A DNA stretch of 64,000 bases from Stigmatella aurantiaca DW4/3-1. Its GTDB lineage: Bacteria; Myxococcota; Myxococcia; Myxococcales; Myxococcaceae. The notes beneath the pieces are model-generated. The model was given only the letters and a program-made list of their open reading frames with translations. It was not told where the DNA came from and did not search any database. Shown piece after piece: positions 55,665-64,000 of the stretch. The stretch spans positions 9,938,893 to 10,002,892 of the forward strand of contig NC_014623.1 in assembly GCF_000165485.1 (NCBI RefSeq), written 5' to 3'. The first letter of the stretch is position 1; each line of letters begins with the position of its first letter. Both the position numbers and the translations under genes were made by a program.

Positions 55665-58538
55665 TTACTGGCCCAGCACCCAGTGGATGGAGTTGTTCAG
55701 CAGCTTCCGGGCCACGTCCGGCGGAATCGTGGGCCCGATGTAGGGCGCCCCCGTGTAGGGCGTCGTGTCGATGCCATTGTAGAAGCCCACGTTGATCGTC
55801 ACGACCCGGCCCCCCAGCGCATTCGGGTTCTCGTAGGTGGCGATGACCGGCCCCACCGAAACCCCGGTGTTGCTGAGCTGTGCCGAGGCGAGCACCGTGG
55901 GAGGCGTACTGGCCTTGACCTGCTTCGTGTCGATGTCGAGCGGATACTGGAACACCGTCCCCTCGATTCCCGCGATGACCGGGTGGCTCGAGGTGGAGAG
56001 GATCACCCTGTGGAGGGCGATCACCCCGTTGCCCAGGTTCGTCAGGCGCGTCATGTCCTCCCAGGCCGTCTGGGGCGCGCCGGGCTGCCGGGCCCAGGTG
56101 ATGTCATCCCCCGTGACGATCAGCCCGCCACCCTGGGCGTAGAACTGGGTCAGCGTGTTGACGGTGGTGACGCTCTCGACGGGCGCGGTGTACGTCAACA
56201 AGACGACGGCGTCGTAGCCCTCGACCTGCGCGGGCGTCAGCCCGCCCGATCCAATCGTCAGCGCCGTGTACGAGATCCCCAGCGCATCCAGGTACGACTT
56301 GACCAGGGCGTACTCCTCATTGATTCCCGCGTAGCCCGTGACCTGCTGGGCGAGCAGGACCTTGAAGGCGGGGCCATCGCAGATGTCCCGGTCTCCCAGC
56401 GGGTTGAGGTGCCCCTCGGCGTTGCCCGTGAGCGACCGGGCATAGATGCCTCCATCGAAGCTGCCGTTGGCGAAGTTCACATGGGCGTTGGGGGCCAGCA
56501 ACGTGCCCCACAGGCCATAGCCCTGGGCATTGATCGACGTGGCATCCACGAAGTTGAAGAGGACCCCGCGCTGATCGATGCCACCGCTGAACGAGTGGCC
56601 GCCGGAGAGCGTGGCCGAGGCGCCCCGGATGTTGAGCACCGCCAGGGAGCCCGCGGGCGCATCGATGGACAGCAGCACCGCGCCGGTGAAGTCACTGGCA
56701 TTCACGTTGAAGACATTCACATCGGGCAAGGAGCCACTCAGCATGAGGCCGCCCCAGGACTCGCGCCGGGTGATGCCATTCGCGGACAGGCTGGACAGCC
56801 GGGTGGAGAGCGCGCGCACCTCGGCCCCCCGGGCGGCGAAGTCCACGGGGGTGCCCTGGGCGGGAGCGCCGCGGACATACGTCACGTTGTTGGCGCTGTA
56901 GGTCCCGCCGTACGCGGCATCGCCCCAGACGCCACCGTGGGAGAGCGTCAGGTGACCACCGGCCACCAACACGGGCGCCGTGTCCGAAGACGGCAGCTTC
57001 CAGCCCACGGAGAAGTTCGTCATGGAGATGTTGCCGCCCGCGGCGACCCGGCCCTCCACATCCGTGCCCAGGGTGTAGTCCCCGGTCACGAACACGTTGT
57101 AGTCATTCAGGCGAACCTCGATGCAGGCGGGCGGAGGCAAGCACTCCAGGGTCACCGGCGCCGAGGTGGCGTTGTTGCCCTCGCTGCACTCCAGCTCCCG
57201 TCCCTGGCCCGTGCCGTCGTCATCCGCCACGGCGAAGACCTCCACGGCCCCACCGGACACGGGGTTCAGCACGATCGAGGCCACGGCCTGAGCGCCCGCC
57301 GGGATCCCCGCCGCCACCGTGGCCACCCCGAGCAGGGTGCCGCCGGAGGCCGGAGCCCCCGCGTAGAAGGCCACCTTGAGCCCCGCGGCCACCGGGGCGG
57401 GCCCCGCGTTGGCCACCTGAACGCTCAGCGTGAAGTCCTGCGTGGCCGCCTCACACGTGCCCGTCACCTGCGAGGCCGAGAGATCCACCGGCCCGGGGCA
57501 GGAATCACACACATCGCCCAGCCCATCGCCATCGGCGTCCGCTTGGCCCGGGTTGGGCGTGGAGGGGCAGTTGTCGTTCTCGTCACAGACGCCATCGCCG
57601 TCGACATCCGTGCACTCGTCACAGGCATCGCCGAAGCCGTCGCCATCGGAGTCCGTCTGGTCCGGGTTGGGAACGGACAAGCAGTTGTCATCCTCATCCA
57701 GCACCCCATCCCCGTCGCTGTCGCTGGAGAAACCGTTGCGGCAGCACGCCACGCCCCCCGTCGAGGGGTTGGCGTGCACGATGGTGAAGGTCTCGCAGTA
57801 GCCCGTGTCATCGGCGCTGCCCGGCAGATTGCAGGCCCAGCCCCGGCTCGCGATGCCCTCACACAGGTCATCCGAGAACCGGTTGAGCGGGTTGCAGGCT
57901 CCGGACGGAATCGCGCCGTAGTTGCCGCAGCCAAACACGTCATTGGAGACCCGCTCCGTCTGCAAACACCCGGGCTCGCAGGTACGCGAACTGCACGCCG
58001 AGTCAGCCCGCGTCCCGGTGGCACACTCGCCGCAGCCGGTGCTGCTCTGGCGGGTGAGGAACAGCAGCGGCGGATCCCCCGGCTTCGTCGCGCCCCCACA
58101 CCCAGATACCGAGGCCCGCGTCACGTCGTTGGCGTCCAGACAGACGTGCCACCCGGGCGCGCACAGGTCGGCGACGTTGCACCCCGCGCCCGAGGGATTG
58201 CTGCCATCATCCCCCGCGCCCCGCGCACAGGCCGGGTTGCGGGTGTCCTGAGGCGTCAAGCCCGGACAGGAAGGAGCTTCCGCCGGAGCGAACAGCGACA
58301 CCCCGGGAATCGTCCAGGCGCCGCCACAGCCGGCGATGTTGGGGTAGGACGCGACATCCGTGAACCCCTCGCGCTGACCGTCCGCGCAACCACTCGCGTT
58401 CACCATGGACGTGACAGCCGCTGGGTTTCCACTCGAAGCGTCATCCCCCTCGTCCCGCGTGGGACCGCAACCTAAGACAAACAATTCCAGCGAGACGAGC
58501 AGTGAAAGGACAATCCGCGAAAGCCGACTTGAAAGCAT
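55665..58538 (-). CDS. Large multidomain surface lipoprotein (TSP3, choice-of-anchor A)
   Basis: 957 residues from ATG 58538. The lipoprotein signal ends in FVLGCG. A Cys-rich region (about 30-270) is followed by thrombospondin type 3 calcium repeats (about 275-345; DSDGDGVLDEDDNC, DSDGDGFGDACD, DVDGDGVCDENDNC, DADGDGLGDVCD), a CARDB-like Ig domain, a choice-of-anchor A-type domain (NDYNVFVTGDYTLGTDVEGR) and a C-terminal alpha/beta domain like DUF4350/ThuA (YDAVVLLTYTAPVESVTTVN, GGGLIVTGDDITWA). Probably a calcium-stabilised surface adhesin or matrix protein. No protease or glycanase residues were identified. Confidence 0.82.
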   Translation of the reverse strand: MLSSRLSRIVLSLLVSLELFVLGCGPTRDEGDDASSGNPAAVTSMVNASGCADGQREGFTDVASYPNIAGCGGAWTIPGVSLFAPAEAPSCPGLTPQDTRNPACARGAGDDGSNPSGAGCNVADLCAPGWHVCLDANDVTRASVSGCGGATKPGDPPLLFLTRQSSTGCGECATGTRADSACSSRTCEPGCLQTERVSNDVFGCGNYGAIPSGACNPLNRFSDDLCEGIASRGWACNLPGSADDTGYCETFTIVHANPSTGGVACCRNGFSSDSDGDGVLDEDDNCLSVPNPDQTDSDGDGFGDACDECTDVDGDGVCDENDNCPSTPNPGQADADGDGLGDVCDSCPGPVDLSASQVTGTCEAATQDFTLSVQVANAGPAPVAAGLKVAFYAGAPASGGTLLGVATVAAGIPAGAQAVASIVLNPVSGGAVEVFAVADDDGTGQGRELECSEGNNATSAPVTLECLPPPACIEVRLNDYNVFVTGDYTLGTDVEGRVAAGGNISMTNFSVGWKLPSSDTAPVLVAGGHLTLSHGGVWGDAAYGGTYSANNVTYVRGAPAQGTPVDFAARGAEVRALSTRLSSLSANGITRRESWGGLMLSGSLPDVNVFNVNASDFTGAVLLSIDAPAGSLAVLNIRGASATLSGGHSFSGGIDQRGVLFNFVDATSINAQGYGLWGTLLAPNAHVNFANGSFDGGIYARSLTGNAEGHLNPLGDRDICDGPAFKVLLAQQVTGYAGINEEYALVKSYLDALGISYTALTIGSGGLTPAQVEGYDAVVLLTYTAPVESVTTVNTLTQFYAQGGGLIVTGDDITWARQPGAPQTAWEDMTRLTNLGNGVIALHRVILSTSSHPVIAGIEGTVFQYPLDIDTKQVKASTPPTVLASAQLSNTGVSVGPVIATYENPNALGGRVVTINVGFYNGIDTTPYTGAPYIGPTIPPDVARKLLNNSIHWVLGQ

Positions 58539-58620
58539 ATGCCGTCCAGGGCCTTTAACCACTCACGCCCTGAGTCAACACATCGCTCTTTGCGTTCAAT
58601 CACGTCAAGTCAATACACTC

Positions 58621-60549
58621 TCAATGCACCGCGTCGATAAAGGGCCGGGCCTGGACAATCCAGACTTTGTTGCCTTCCAGGACCCATTCGATGTCCAGCG
58701 GCCCGCTGCGAGGGAACACCTTCACCAGCTTCGCCGCCACCAACGCCAGCTCCCGGGCGCGCACCTCCGAGAGCACGGGCTCGGCGGCCCCCGTGGGCAC
58801 CTCCTTGAGCCCTCCCTGCGCGTCGAACACGAGCATCGTCGCATCCTCCGAGCGCGACACCACCCGGGCCCCCGGGTAGCGAATGTCATAGAGCACCTGC
58901 TCGGGAACGGTCGTCCCGGACACCACGCTCAGCCCCAGCCCGCGTTTGGCATTGATGGTGAAGGTATGGTTGTCACTCAAATCATAGAGGTTCTTGGTCA
59001 CCAGCACGCCGGCGGAGGTGGCATCGACACCGGTCTGCACGAGCACCGCCGAGAACACGGACGAGGGGGGGATGCCGAAGCGGCGGCGCTCCTCCACGGC
59101 GTGGAAGTTCCACAAGGAGGCCCAGACCTGCTTGATGGCCGCCCCCAGGGCCTCTCGCCCCACCACGTTGGGCACCGTGTCGTAGAGCCCCGCGCCGTTG
59201 AAGCCCTTCAAGTCCTCGGCGTTGGTGGAAGAGCGCACGAAGACGCCCTTGCCGCCCAGCGCGTCACGCACCCGCGCCTCCACCGCGTCCAGCAGCGCCG
59301 CATCGAGGGACGCCGAGGTGACTTGAGCCCGGAAGGCCTCCAGTCGCGCCTTGCGCCAGGCGGCCTCCTGCTGGAAGCGCGGTTCGGCCAACAGGGCCTC
59401 CAGCGCGGTGTCGAGCCCATGGCGGCGCAGGTGCTCCTGGTAGAAGACGAAGGGGATGCCAAAGCCTTCTGGAATGGAGACCTCGCGGCCCCGGAGCCGG
59501 AGGATCTCCCCCAGGTTGGCCGCCTTGGTTCCGAAGATCCGGGCATCCTGGACCCGCATCCGCTGAAGCGGGCGCAGCTCGCGGACCTTCAGGTTGACGG
59601 CGGGGACTTGAACCTTGCGCGCGGACTCGCGGGTCTGCTTCCAGGAGGCGGCCTCGCGCTCGGTGGCCGGGCGCAGGGTGTGCGAGGCGCCCCGGACCTC
59701 GAGCTGAACCAACTGCCCGTCCAGCGCGGCATAGCGCGTGGCGGCGTCCTTGAGCGTGGCGTTGGGGATGCCCCAAGCGCGGGCGCGCAAGTTCACGTGG
59801 GACAGCGGGGTGGAGAAGCGCGTGGAGAGCACCCCCGCCACCGGCGGCAGGTCCGGATAGGACTCCTGGAGGACGACGATGTCCTCGGGCTCGAAGAGGA
59901 GCGAGTCGTAAGACGTGCCCACCGGAACGATGCGCAGACGGCCCGTGGCCTTGCCCAAGTTGAAGGGCCGGTAGTCGGACTGCTTGTAGAGCGAGTCACT
60001 GGTGACGGTGGGGATGTCGGTCAGCTCCGCGAGCAGGGCCTCCTGGCGCGTGGAGTCCGGCCGGAAGGCCAGGTCCTGGATGAAGAACGTCTCCAGGAGA
60101 CGCTGCCGGGTACGGCGCACGTCCGCGGCGCGGATCTTGTCGCTCTCCCAGTAGCTGAAGGTCCACTGCTTCGCGGTGCGGTGGTGGGTGATGTAGCCCA
60201 GGATGTAGCTGGGCTTGTCCTCGCGGTAGTTCTGGAAGTAGGCGGTCCGCTCGGCGTCGGTCATCGGCCGCCGCAAGATGGCGCGGATGACGAAGTCCTG
60301 GTGCAACCGGAAGAGGTTGACGTCGAAGAAGTAGACGCGGTCCGTCTTCACATCGATGAGGAACTTGCCGATCTCCTCGGTCTCCACCGGGTGGGCATAG
60401 AGGGAGAAGGTGGCCGCGTCGCGAATCTCGTGCACGTACGGCGGATGCTTCCGGGGAGCCCCGGCCGCGGAAGGCAGGGCCAGCAGGAGCCCCAGCAGGC
60501 CCAGGAGGCGGAAGGCCGGAGACACAAAAAACGGCGCGGAGAGTCGCAT
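58621..60549 (-). CDS. Exported PEP-synthase/PPDK-like ATP-grasp protein
   Basis: 642 residues. A signal peptide (about 1-30; LLGLLGLLLALPSAAGAP) precedes a unique region (30-200), a PEP-utiliser mobile-domain-like segment with a candidate phospho-histidine (LSHVNLRARAWGIPNAT, about 250-266), then a PPDK_N ATP-grasp domain: IFGTKAANLGEILRL, FVRSSTNAEDLKGFNGAGLY (about 440-460) and DIEWVLEGNKVWIVQARPF at the end. PPDK and PEP synthases are cytoplasmic enzymes with the order PPDK_N then the His domain; here the order is reversed and the protein looks exported. ATP should not be available outside, so it may bind another ligand or be a scaffold. Confidence 0.8.
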   Translation of the reverse strand: MRLSAPFFVSPAFRLLGLLGLLLALPSAAGAPRKHPPYVHEIRDAATFSLYAHPVETEEIGKFLIDVKTDRVYFFDVNLFRLHQDFVIRAILRRPMTDAERTAYFQNYREDKPSYILGYITHHRTAKQWTFSYWESDKIRAADVRRTRQRLLETFFIQDLAFRPDSTRQEALLAELTDIPTVTSDSLYKQSDYRPFNLGKATGRLRIVPVGTSYDSLLFEPEDIVVLQESYPDLPPVAGVLSTRFSTPLSHVNLRARAWGIPNATLKDAATRYAALDGQLVQLEVRGASHTLRPATEREAASWKQTRESARKVQVPAVNLKVRELRPLQRMRVQDARIFGTKAANLGEILRLRGREVSIPEGFGIPFVFYQEHLRRHGLDTALEALLAEPRFQQEAAWRKARLEAFRAQVTSASLDAALLDAVEARVRDALGGKGVFVRSSTNAEDLKGFNGAGLYDTVPNVVGREALGAAIKQVWASLWNFHAVEERRRFGIPPSSVFSAVLVQTGVDATSAGVLVTKNLYDLSDNHTFTINAKRGLGLSVVSGTTVPEQVLYDIRYPGARVVSRSEDATMLVFDAQGGLKEVPTGAAEPVLSEVRARELALVAAKLVKVFPRSGPLDIEWVLEGNKVWIVQARPFIDAVH

Positions 60550-60723
60550 GGCCCGCGCAGTCTAGCGTGACCGACTCACGGCGCGAGGCGCCTGGGTCCC
60601 CCCCTGGCGCCTCGCGCGATGACAGGTGGCGAAGAGGGGCCTGCCTGCACGGCCGCCACGGGGACTTCAACGCGAATGGAAGGATGTCGAGATCATCCAC
60701 CGCTGAAGTGATACTCCGGGGGT

Positions 60724-61989
60724 GTGAGCAACCCCTTTGCGCAGCTCGGCCTCTCGCCCACCTCCCTCGATGCCTTGGGGCGCGCGCGCTTCACGCAGCC
60801 GACCCCCATCCAGGCGCGAGCCATCCCCCCAGCCTTGGCCGGCAAGGATGTCGTCGGGTGCGCGGCCACCGGCACGGGCAAGACGGCCGCCTACGTGCTG
60901 CCCCTGGTGGAGCGCTTCTCGGGGCGAAAGGGCCTCCTCGGGCTGGTGCTGGCGCCCACGCGGGAGCTGGTGCAGCAGATCTCCGAGCCGGTGCGGCTCT
61001 TCGCCGAGCCCCATGGCCTGACCCACACCGTCGTCGTGGGGGGCGAGGACATGGCGGCCCAGGTGGAGGCGCTGAAGGAGCGTCCCACCTTCCTGCTGGC
61101 CACGCCGGGCCGGTTGGTGGACCTGATGGCCTCGCAGGCCGTGACGTTCCCCCAGTTGGAGGCGCTGGTGCTGGACGAGGCGGACCGGATGCTGGACATG
61201 GGGTTCCAGTTCCAGATTGAGACCATCCTGAAGGCCCTGCCCCGGCGGCGGCAGACGCTGCTGTTCTCGGCGACGCTGGGGCCGGATGTCACGCGCTTCG
61301 CCCGGGACCGGCTGTACCAGCCCGTGCGCGTGGAGGTCACGCGCAGCGGCACCCCCGCCGAGCGCGCCGAGCAGCGGCTGTACTCCGTGAAGGCGGAGGA
61401 GAAATCCGCGCTGCTGCTCACGCTGATGCGGAAAAACGAGGGCACGGCGCTCATCTTCACCCGGACGAAAGAGCGCGCGGACAAGGTCCACAAGGCGCTG
61501 CAACGCGCGGGATACCCGTGCGATGTGCTGCACGCGGACCGCACGCAGAGCCAGCGCAAGCAGGCGTTGGACGCCTTCCGCCAGGGCACGTGCCGCTGCT
61601 TGGTGGCCACGGACATCGCCGCGCGAGGGCTGGACGTGGAGGACGTGGGGCATGTCATCAACTACGACTTGCCGCACGCGCCGGAGGACTACGTGCACCG
61701 CATCGGCCGCACGGCGCGGGCCCAGGCCAGCGGGGTGGCCACCACGTTCGCCACCCCGAAAGACGCCCCCACGCTCGCGCGCATCGAGAGCATCATGCGC
61801 ACGAAGGTTCCGCGCCTGCCGGTGCCGCGTGAGGACCCTGTCTTCCAGGAGGAGTGGCAACGCCACCTCGCCGCCCAGAAAGACCCGGGCCCTCCACAGA
61901 AGGACCACGGCGTCTCGAAACGCACACCCGACCAGGCCCCTGGGCGGCATGCCCTCACGCACAAACGTAAAAGCTCCTCACAAAAATAA
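60724..61989 (+). CDS. DEAD-box RNA helicase (RhlE-like)
   Basis: 421 residues from a GTG at 60724. All helicase motifs are present: FTQPTPIQARAIP (Q motif), ATGTGKTAA (motif I), PTRELVQQI (Ia), TPGRLVD (Ib), VLDEADRML (II), FSATLG (III), LIFTRTKERAD (IV), ATDIAARGLDV (V) and HRIGRTARA (VI). A basic, low-complexity tail after residue 370 (THKRKSSSQK) would help RNA binding. It unwinds RNA duplexes with ATP in ribosome assembly or mRNA decay. Confidence 0.94.
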   Translation: MSNPFAQLGLSPTSLDALGRARFTQPTPIQARAIPPALAGKDVVGCAATGTGKTAAYVLPLVERFSGRKGLLGLVLAPTRELVQQISEPVRLFAEPHGLTHTVVVGGEDMAAQVEALKERPTFLLATPGRLVDLMASQAVTFPQLEALVLDEADRMLDMGFQFQIETILKALPRRRQTLLFSATLGPDVTRFARDRLYQPVRVEVTRSGTPAERAEQRLYSVKAEEKSALLLTLMRKNEGTALIFTRTKERADKVHKALQRAGYPCDVLHADRTQSQRKQALDAFRQGTCRCLVATDIAARGLDVEDVGHVINYDLPHAPEDYVHRIGRTARAQASGVATTFATPKDAPTLARIESIMRTKVPRLPVPREDPVFQEEWQRHLAAQKDPGPPQKDHGVSKRTPDQAPGRHALTHKRKSSSQK

Positions 61990-62144
61990 GGTTTGAGGGG
62001 TGGAATCAGGACTGGACGGACGGGAGGGCCATGAGCACCTGAGCCTCGCGGCTCGCGACCTCGTACCGGACAGGTTGTGGGAGCCAGTGGACCCTCTGCT
62101 GCCAGTGGCCAAGAAGAAGGAGTTTGGGCGAGGCCTGCCTCGGG
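61990..62144. other. Intergenic DNA between the helicase gene and the regulator remnant
   Basis: No gene supported. It separates the helicase stop from the remnant of the GntR-type gene on the other strand. Confidence 0.4.
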
Positions 62145-62588
62145 CAAGCCCAGCGGGGTGCGTGGGTCAGCCGAGAGCGCCTCGGGTGGGGAGCCGCCCG
62201 TGGGCGTCCGTTGGCTCAAACCTGTAGGACAAGCAGACAGGTTGGGGCCCTTCTCCTGCGACAGCCTCGCCGAGGCGTCCTCATCCTCCGGGGTGGGGTG
62301 AGAGGGGGCTGTGTCTGTGCAGAGAGGGAGACGTGACGACCCCCTTGGCGCCTGCGGAGGTGGGAGGTGGGCGAGCAGGTGCTCATCGCTGGCCTGGAGC
62401 AGGGCTGGCCGTTGTCGGCGCAACCCCTGCGCGTCCTTGGCGGCCAGCGCACAGAGCGCCCACTGATGCGTGGCCTGCGCATTCAGGTGCGGCCTCAGCC
62501 GACGGGCCAGTCCCCGGTCCGCGCGCTCCAGGGATTGCAGCAGCAGCCCCTGGCCGGGACGGTCCACCGCGCGGGCCGCCTGCCTCAA
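62145..62588 (-). pseudogene. Truncated GntR-type regulator remnant (copy 2 of the repeat)
   Basis: The minus strand encodes LRQAARAVDRPGQGLLLQSL, RRLRPHLNAQATHQWALCAL and SACPTGLSQRTPTGGSPPEA, matching residues 157-306 of the GntR-type protein at 30625. The DNA-binding part is absent, and upstream of 62588 the sequence no longer matches. A small in-frame deletion (HALAAKDAQ versus LAAKDAQ) also separates the copies. A decayed duplicate; the frame runs on toward the helicase gene without homology. Confidence 0.7.
62218..62243 (-). repeat. Short dispersed hairpin repeat, copy C
   Basis: On the minus strand AACCTGTCTGCTTGTCCTAC followed by AGGTTT; the stem is AACCTGT/ACAGGTT. Same family as 15021-15046 and 31447-31472. 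Confidence 0.5.
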
Positions 62589-62757
62589 CGAGGTCCACTT
62601 CGGCTTCCTTGTTCTGAGCGGCTGCCTCATCTTCTTCCGGAACCTCAAACCTTCTTTTTGTTAGGAGCTCTCAATCGACGTAACCAAACCAAGTCAATCT
62701 TCCTCCCCCACGTGCCGGGCCTCTAACCTGCACTCTCCTCACAAGGAGGGGCGACCC

Positions 62758-62862
62758 ATGTGGCCATGGCGGAGTCTGTGGAAAGCCGAAGCGCTTCTCC
62801 TGGCCGTATTGATGGGGTGCAGCGGGACTCCGCGAATCATCCAGAGCTGGAAGGGGCGTTGA
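62758..62862 (+). CDS. Out-of-frame lipoprotein leader of a SitA-like toxin
   Basis: 34 codons from ATG 62758, eight bases after AAGGAGG (62743-62749), the best ribosome binding site here. The peptide MWPWRSLWKAEALLLAVLMG is followed by CSGTPRIIQSW, a textbook lipoprotein signal with lipobox (LMGC). The frame stops at TGA 62860-62862. The toxin body lies in another frame (that of base 62760). This is the signal peptide expected for a SitA toxin, detached by a frameshift or deletion. Confidence 0.7.
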   Translation: MWPWRSLWKAEALLLAVLMGCSGTPRIIQSWKGR

Positions 62863-63806
62863 CGGAGGCGGATCAAAAGCTGAGCCTCCGGTACAAGGAC
62901 TGGTGCCGGAGCGCCCATGCGTTCGAGGGTGACTGTCTCGGAGGGGCACTCGTTGCCGGGAAGTACCTGGATCTGCAAGGCCGATACATGAGGGCCATGG
63001 CGCTGAGCAAGAGCCCCGTGCTGGAGGAATTCGAGAAGGCGCTGGGCGCGAGCGCGAGCATGCAGGCCGTCATGCAAGCCGCGATGTGGACTGTCGTCAC
63101 GTTGCTCGTCCTACTGACGATGCCCGAGCCGGTAAGCAAATTCGTGGCAGCTGGGGCGACGGTGGGGCTCATTGTCTGGACAGGCGCCCAGACGCTCTAC
63201 AATCTAATAACCGGTTGGTTCCAGTTGATGGAAGAGGTGAAAGGAGCCACCACCTTCGGGGAGATTCGCAAGGCGGGCGAGAATTTCGGCAAGTTGTTCT
63301 CGCGTGAGGCGGCCCAAGCGTTCGCCATGATCGCGATGGCGCTCCTGACGAATACTGCGAAAGGGTTTGCTGAACAGGTGGGGACACTGCCCGGTTCGGC
63401 ACAGGTGTCAATACAGGCTGCGAGGCATGAAGGCATCTTGCTGTCCGAAGTGAGCGCGGTGGAACCGGTGACCGTGGCAGACGATGGCTTCCTCGTCGCA
63501 CTTCCCCCGGGCGCAGTGGCGATGACGGTGCGCGGGGGGCCATGGACGCCCCTGTTCGAAGAGCTTTTCGCCAAGGTGGGAATGCGGCTGAAGGATCCTG
63601 AAAACATCGTGCCTCTCAAGGGACACAAGGGGCCTCACCCGCGGCGATACCATGAAATCGTCTACGAGCGCTTGCAGGAAGCGTTGGGAGACTGTCGCAG
63701 CATCGTGGAGTGCCGGACGGATTTGACCCGCGAACTCCGCAGCCTCGCAGACGAGATCGCCATGCCCGGGACGGAACTGAACCAGCTCGTCCCCCAGAGG
63801 AAATAA
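62760..63806 (+). pseudogene. SitA5-like AHH-type polymorphic toxin, apparently inactivated
   Basis: The body frame is open for 348 codons. Two hydrophobic segments (about 108-150: WTVVTLLVLLTMPEPVSKFV and ATVGLIVWTGAQTLYNLITG) precede a C-terminal domain GGPWTPLFEELF...GHKGPHPRRYHEIVYERL, which matches the second half of AHH/HNH-type nucleases in myxobacterial SitA-like lipoproteins. In those, a histidine-rich motif (HHIAT) comes before GGPW; here VAMTVR is joined directly to GGPWTP, so that motif is missing. The signal peptide is in another frame. SitA toxins pass between sibling cells by outer-membrane exchange. The family name is from memory of motifs. Confidence 0.65.
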
Positions 63807-63821
63807 CGCTAGAACGTCTCC

Positions 63822-64000
63822 ATGGCCCAGCGCTTTTTCAAGCTAGCCGACGACGTCGCTTACCCCCACCGCTGGTACCTGGCCACTCCCACCGACAGCC
63901 AGGGTTGCCAGGTGCACGACTGGGACTTCAAGAGAGGAACGCCCGTGCATCTGGAGGGCCGGCTGAACATCTTCCTCAAGATCGCAGGCAAGCCGTTGGA
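63822..64000 (+). CDS. Imm11-like immunity protein, 5' part (runs off the window)
   Basis: ATG 63822, 15 bp after the toxin stop. The frame is open to the window end (59 complete codons): MAQRFFKLADDVAYPHRWYL, ATPTDSQGCQVHDWDFKRGT, then PVHLEGRLNIFLKIAGKPL. This start is typical of imm11-type (SitI-like) immunity proteins that follow SitA-type toxins in myxobacteria. It has no signal peptide and would neutralise the toxin in the cytoplasm. The gene is intact as far as visible. Confidence 0.65.
   Translation, partial: MAQRFFKLADDVAYPHRWYLATPTDSQGCQVHDWDFKRGTPVHLEGRLNIFLKIAGKPL

Noticed and set aside
57515-57725. Short tandem repeats
   Set aside because: They encode the calcium-binding TSP3 repeats of the lipoprotein.
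55683-58475. 930-codon plus-strand frame
   Set aside because: Antisense of the TSP3/choice-of-anchor lipoprotein; only biased composition.

Overview
The window is GC-rich DNA from a myxobacterium, most likely of the Stigmatella/Cystobacter/Archangium/Myxococcus type. The grounds are an intact alternative isovaleryl-CoA operon (aibR-aibA-aibB-aibC-mvaS, known from Myxococcus xanthus), a SitA-like polymorphic toxin locus with its immunity gene, a DUF6310/DUF5953 toxin-immunity pair, complex hybrid histidine kinases, a Ser/Thr kinase with WD40 repeats, and many lipoproteins. No rRNA, tRNA, CRISPR array or complete insertion sequence was seen.

Layout. 1-5082: the 3' part of a histidine kinase, a TolB-like propeller lipoprotein, a three-domain peptidoglycan amidase lipoprotein and a metallophosphoesterase. 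5169-7227: a two-gene AAA ATPase plus TOPRIM-like pair that looks like an anti-phage module. 7254-8539: a compact graspetide locus, in which a 69-residue precursor with two TTxxxxEE cores is divergent from an ATP-grasp ligase. 8517-14487: two tandem paralogous hybrid kinases that overlap by 8 bp. 15128-24354: housekeeping and accessory genes (an unknown protein with an IQ-like motif, Kup, truncated globin, flap exonuclease, two envelope lipoproteins, GNAT, DUF1338, macro domain, small TPR-like protein). 24451-29198: the aib operon with a nested palindromic operator at its head and a strong hairpin at its end. 29279-31827: a truncated toxin gene, its intact immunity gene and a GntR-type regulator, part of which recurs at 62145-62588. 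31975-45446: envelope and nutrient genes, including a GH3 glycosidase divergent from a SusC/SusD pair, a secreted M28 peptidase and an RCC1 propeller.

46036-50923 is the most striking region. A 48-bp near-perfect palindrome stands in front of three tightly spaced genes: a RelA/SpoT-type nucleotidyltransferase and two different P-loop NTPases, the second carrying a winged-helix and TPR-like tail and visibly lower GC. I propose it as an undescribed alarmone-linked defence operon. 51030-61989 holds an esterase, a transmembrane Ser/Thr kinase with a WD40 propeller array, a large TSP3/choice-of-anchor lipoprotein, an exported pyruvate-phosphate-dikinase-like ATP-grasp protein and a DEAD-box helicase. 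62758-64000 is a SitA-like lipoprotein toxin gene that appears twice broken (signal peptide out of frame; the first histidine motif of the nuclease missing), followed by a still-open immunity gene.

Overall the window alternates conserved myxobacterial genes with small accessory islands of defence, RiPP, toxin and repeat elements. Family names and pathway assignments come from motif recognition without database searches.
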